Source of the DNA: Sediminibacterium sp.
Lineage (GTDB): Bacteria; Bacteroidota; Bacteroidia; Chitinophagales; Chitinophagaceae
Assembly: GCA_017987615.1 (NCBI GenBank)
Contig: JAGNTI010000066.1
Location: forward strand, 1-7,199
Direction: 5' to 3'
Length of the DNA: 7,199 nucleotides
The translations under genes were made by a program, and so were the position numbers. Of this stretch, positions 7,144 to 7,199 are shown piece by piece (position 1 is the stretch's first letter; each line of letters opens with the position of its first letter). The notes below the pieces were generated by a model. It was not told the origin of the DNA. It saw only the letters and a list, made by a program, of their open reading frames with translations, and did no database searches.

Positions 7144-7151
7144 TATTTTTG
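7144..7151 (+). promoter_or_regulatory. -7 box for the rightward gene at the window end
   Basis: TATTTTTG is an exact TAnnTTTG match ending only 4 bases before the ATG at 7156, so transcription would begin at or within a few bases of the start codon. No clear TTG is found at -33. It points away from the tyrS box 37 bases to its left. Confidence 0.5.
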
Positions 7152-7155
7152 CAGT

Positions 7156-7199
7156 ATGAAAAAAGTAGGAGATGGCACCCGGGTATTAAACTTTTTAGT
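7156..7199 (+). CDS. N-terminus of an unidentified protein, cut by the window edge
   Basis: An open frame starts at ATG 7156 and runs off the window after 14 codons (MKKVGDGTRVLNFL). Support comes from the exact -7 box immediately upstream and the lack of any other gene on this side of tyrS. The pattern GTRVLNFL loosely recalls the first residues of RDD-family membrane proteins, but too little is visible to assign a function. Confidence 0.5.
   Translation, partial: MKKVGDGTRVLNFL

Noticed and set aside
7079..7155. T-box or other amino-acid-responsive leader for tyrS
   Set aside because: Only about 20 bases lie between the probable -7 box and the start codon, and no T-box sequence or terminator hairpin is present.

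Overview
The window looks like ordinary chromosome from a member of the Bacteroidota, most likely near the Chitinophagaceae. The evidence is AT-rich intergenic DNA, no visible Shine-Dalgarno sequences, several exact copies of the Bacteroidota -7 promoter box (TAnnTTTG), and protein sequences that read like that phylum's versions of WaaA, UDP-glucose dehydrogenase and UXS. The family placement is an impression from sequence style, not a search result.

Left part (1-4854): a truncated waaA (Kdo transferase, lipopolysaccharide inner core) runs leftward off the window edge. Divergent from it is a tight four-gene operon: a DegT-type PLP sugar aminotransferase, UDP-glucose 6-dehydrogenase (ugd), UDP-glucuronate decarboxylase (uxs) and dTDP-4-dehydrorhamnose reductase (rmlD). 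Gaps are only 7, 12 and 11 bases, a -7 box lies just upstream, and a strong hairpin terminator lies just downstream. Ugd and Uxs form a consecutive pathway from UDP-glucose through UDP-glucuronate to UDP-xylose. RmlD finishes dTDP-L-rhamnose, and the aminotransferase makes an amino sugar of unknown identity. With waaA next door, the natural reading is precursor supply for lipopolysaccharide or exopolysaccharide.

Middle (4818-5111): the terminator is shared with a leftward tRNA-Gln(UUG) gene that encodes its own CCA end. This gene has a good promoter and a short leader that can fold into a perfect hairpin closed by a GAAA loop.

Right part (5112-7199): a small exported or membrane-anchored SGNH/GDSL hydrolase runs rightward and meets the leftward tyrS (tyrosyl-tRNA synthetase) tail to tail, 8 bases apart. 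Upstream of tyrS, two -7 boxes face away from each other. One serves tyrS and the other a rightward gene cut off after 14 codons, whose start lies so close to its box that the mRNA may be nearly leaderless.

I found no mobile element, CRISPR array, phage gene, frameshifted gene or clearly undescribed system. The points worth a second look are the unknown aminotransferase substrate, the orphan rmlD, the tRNA leader hairpin and the compact divergent promoters.
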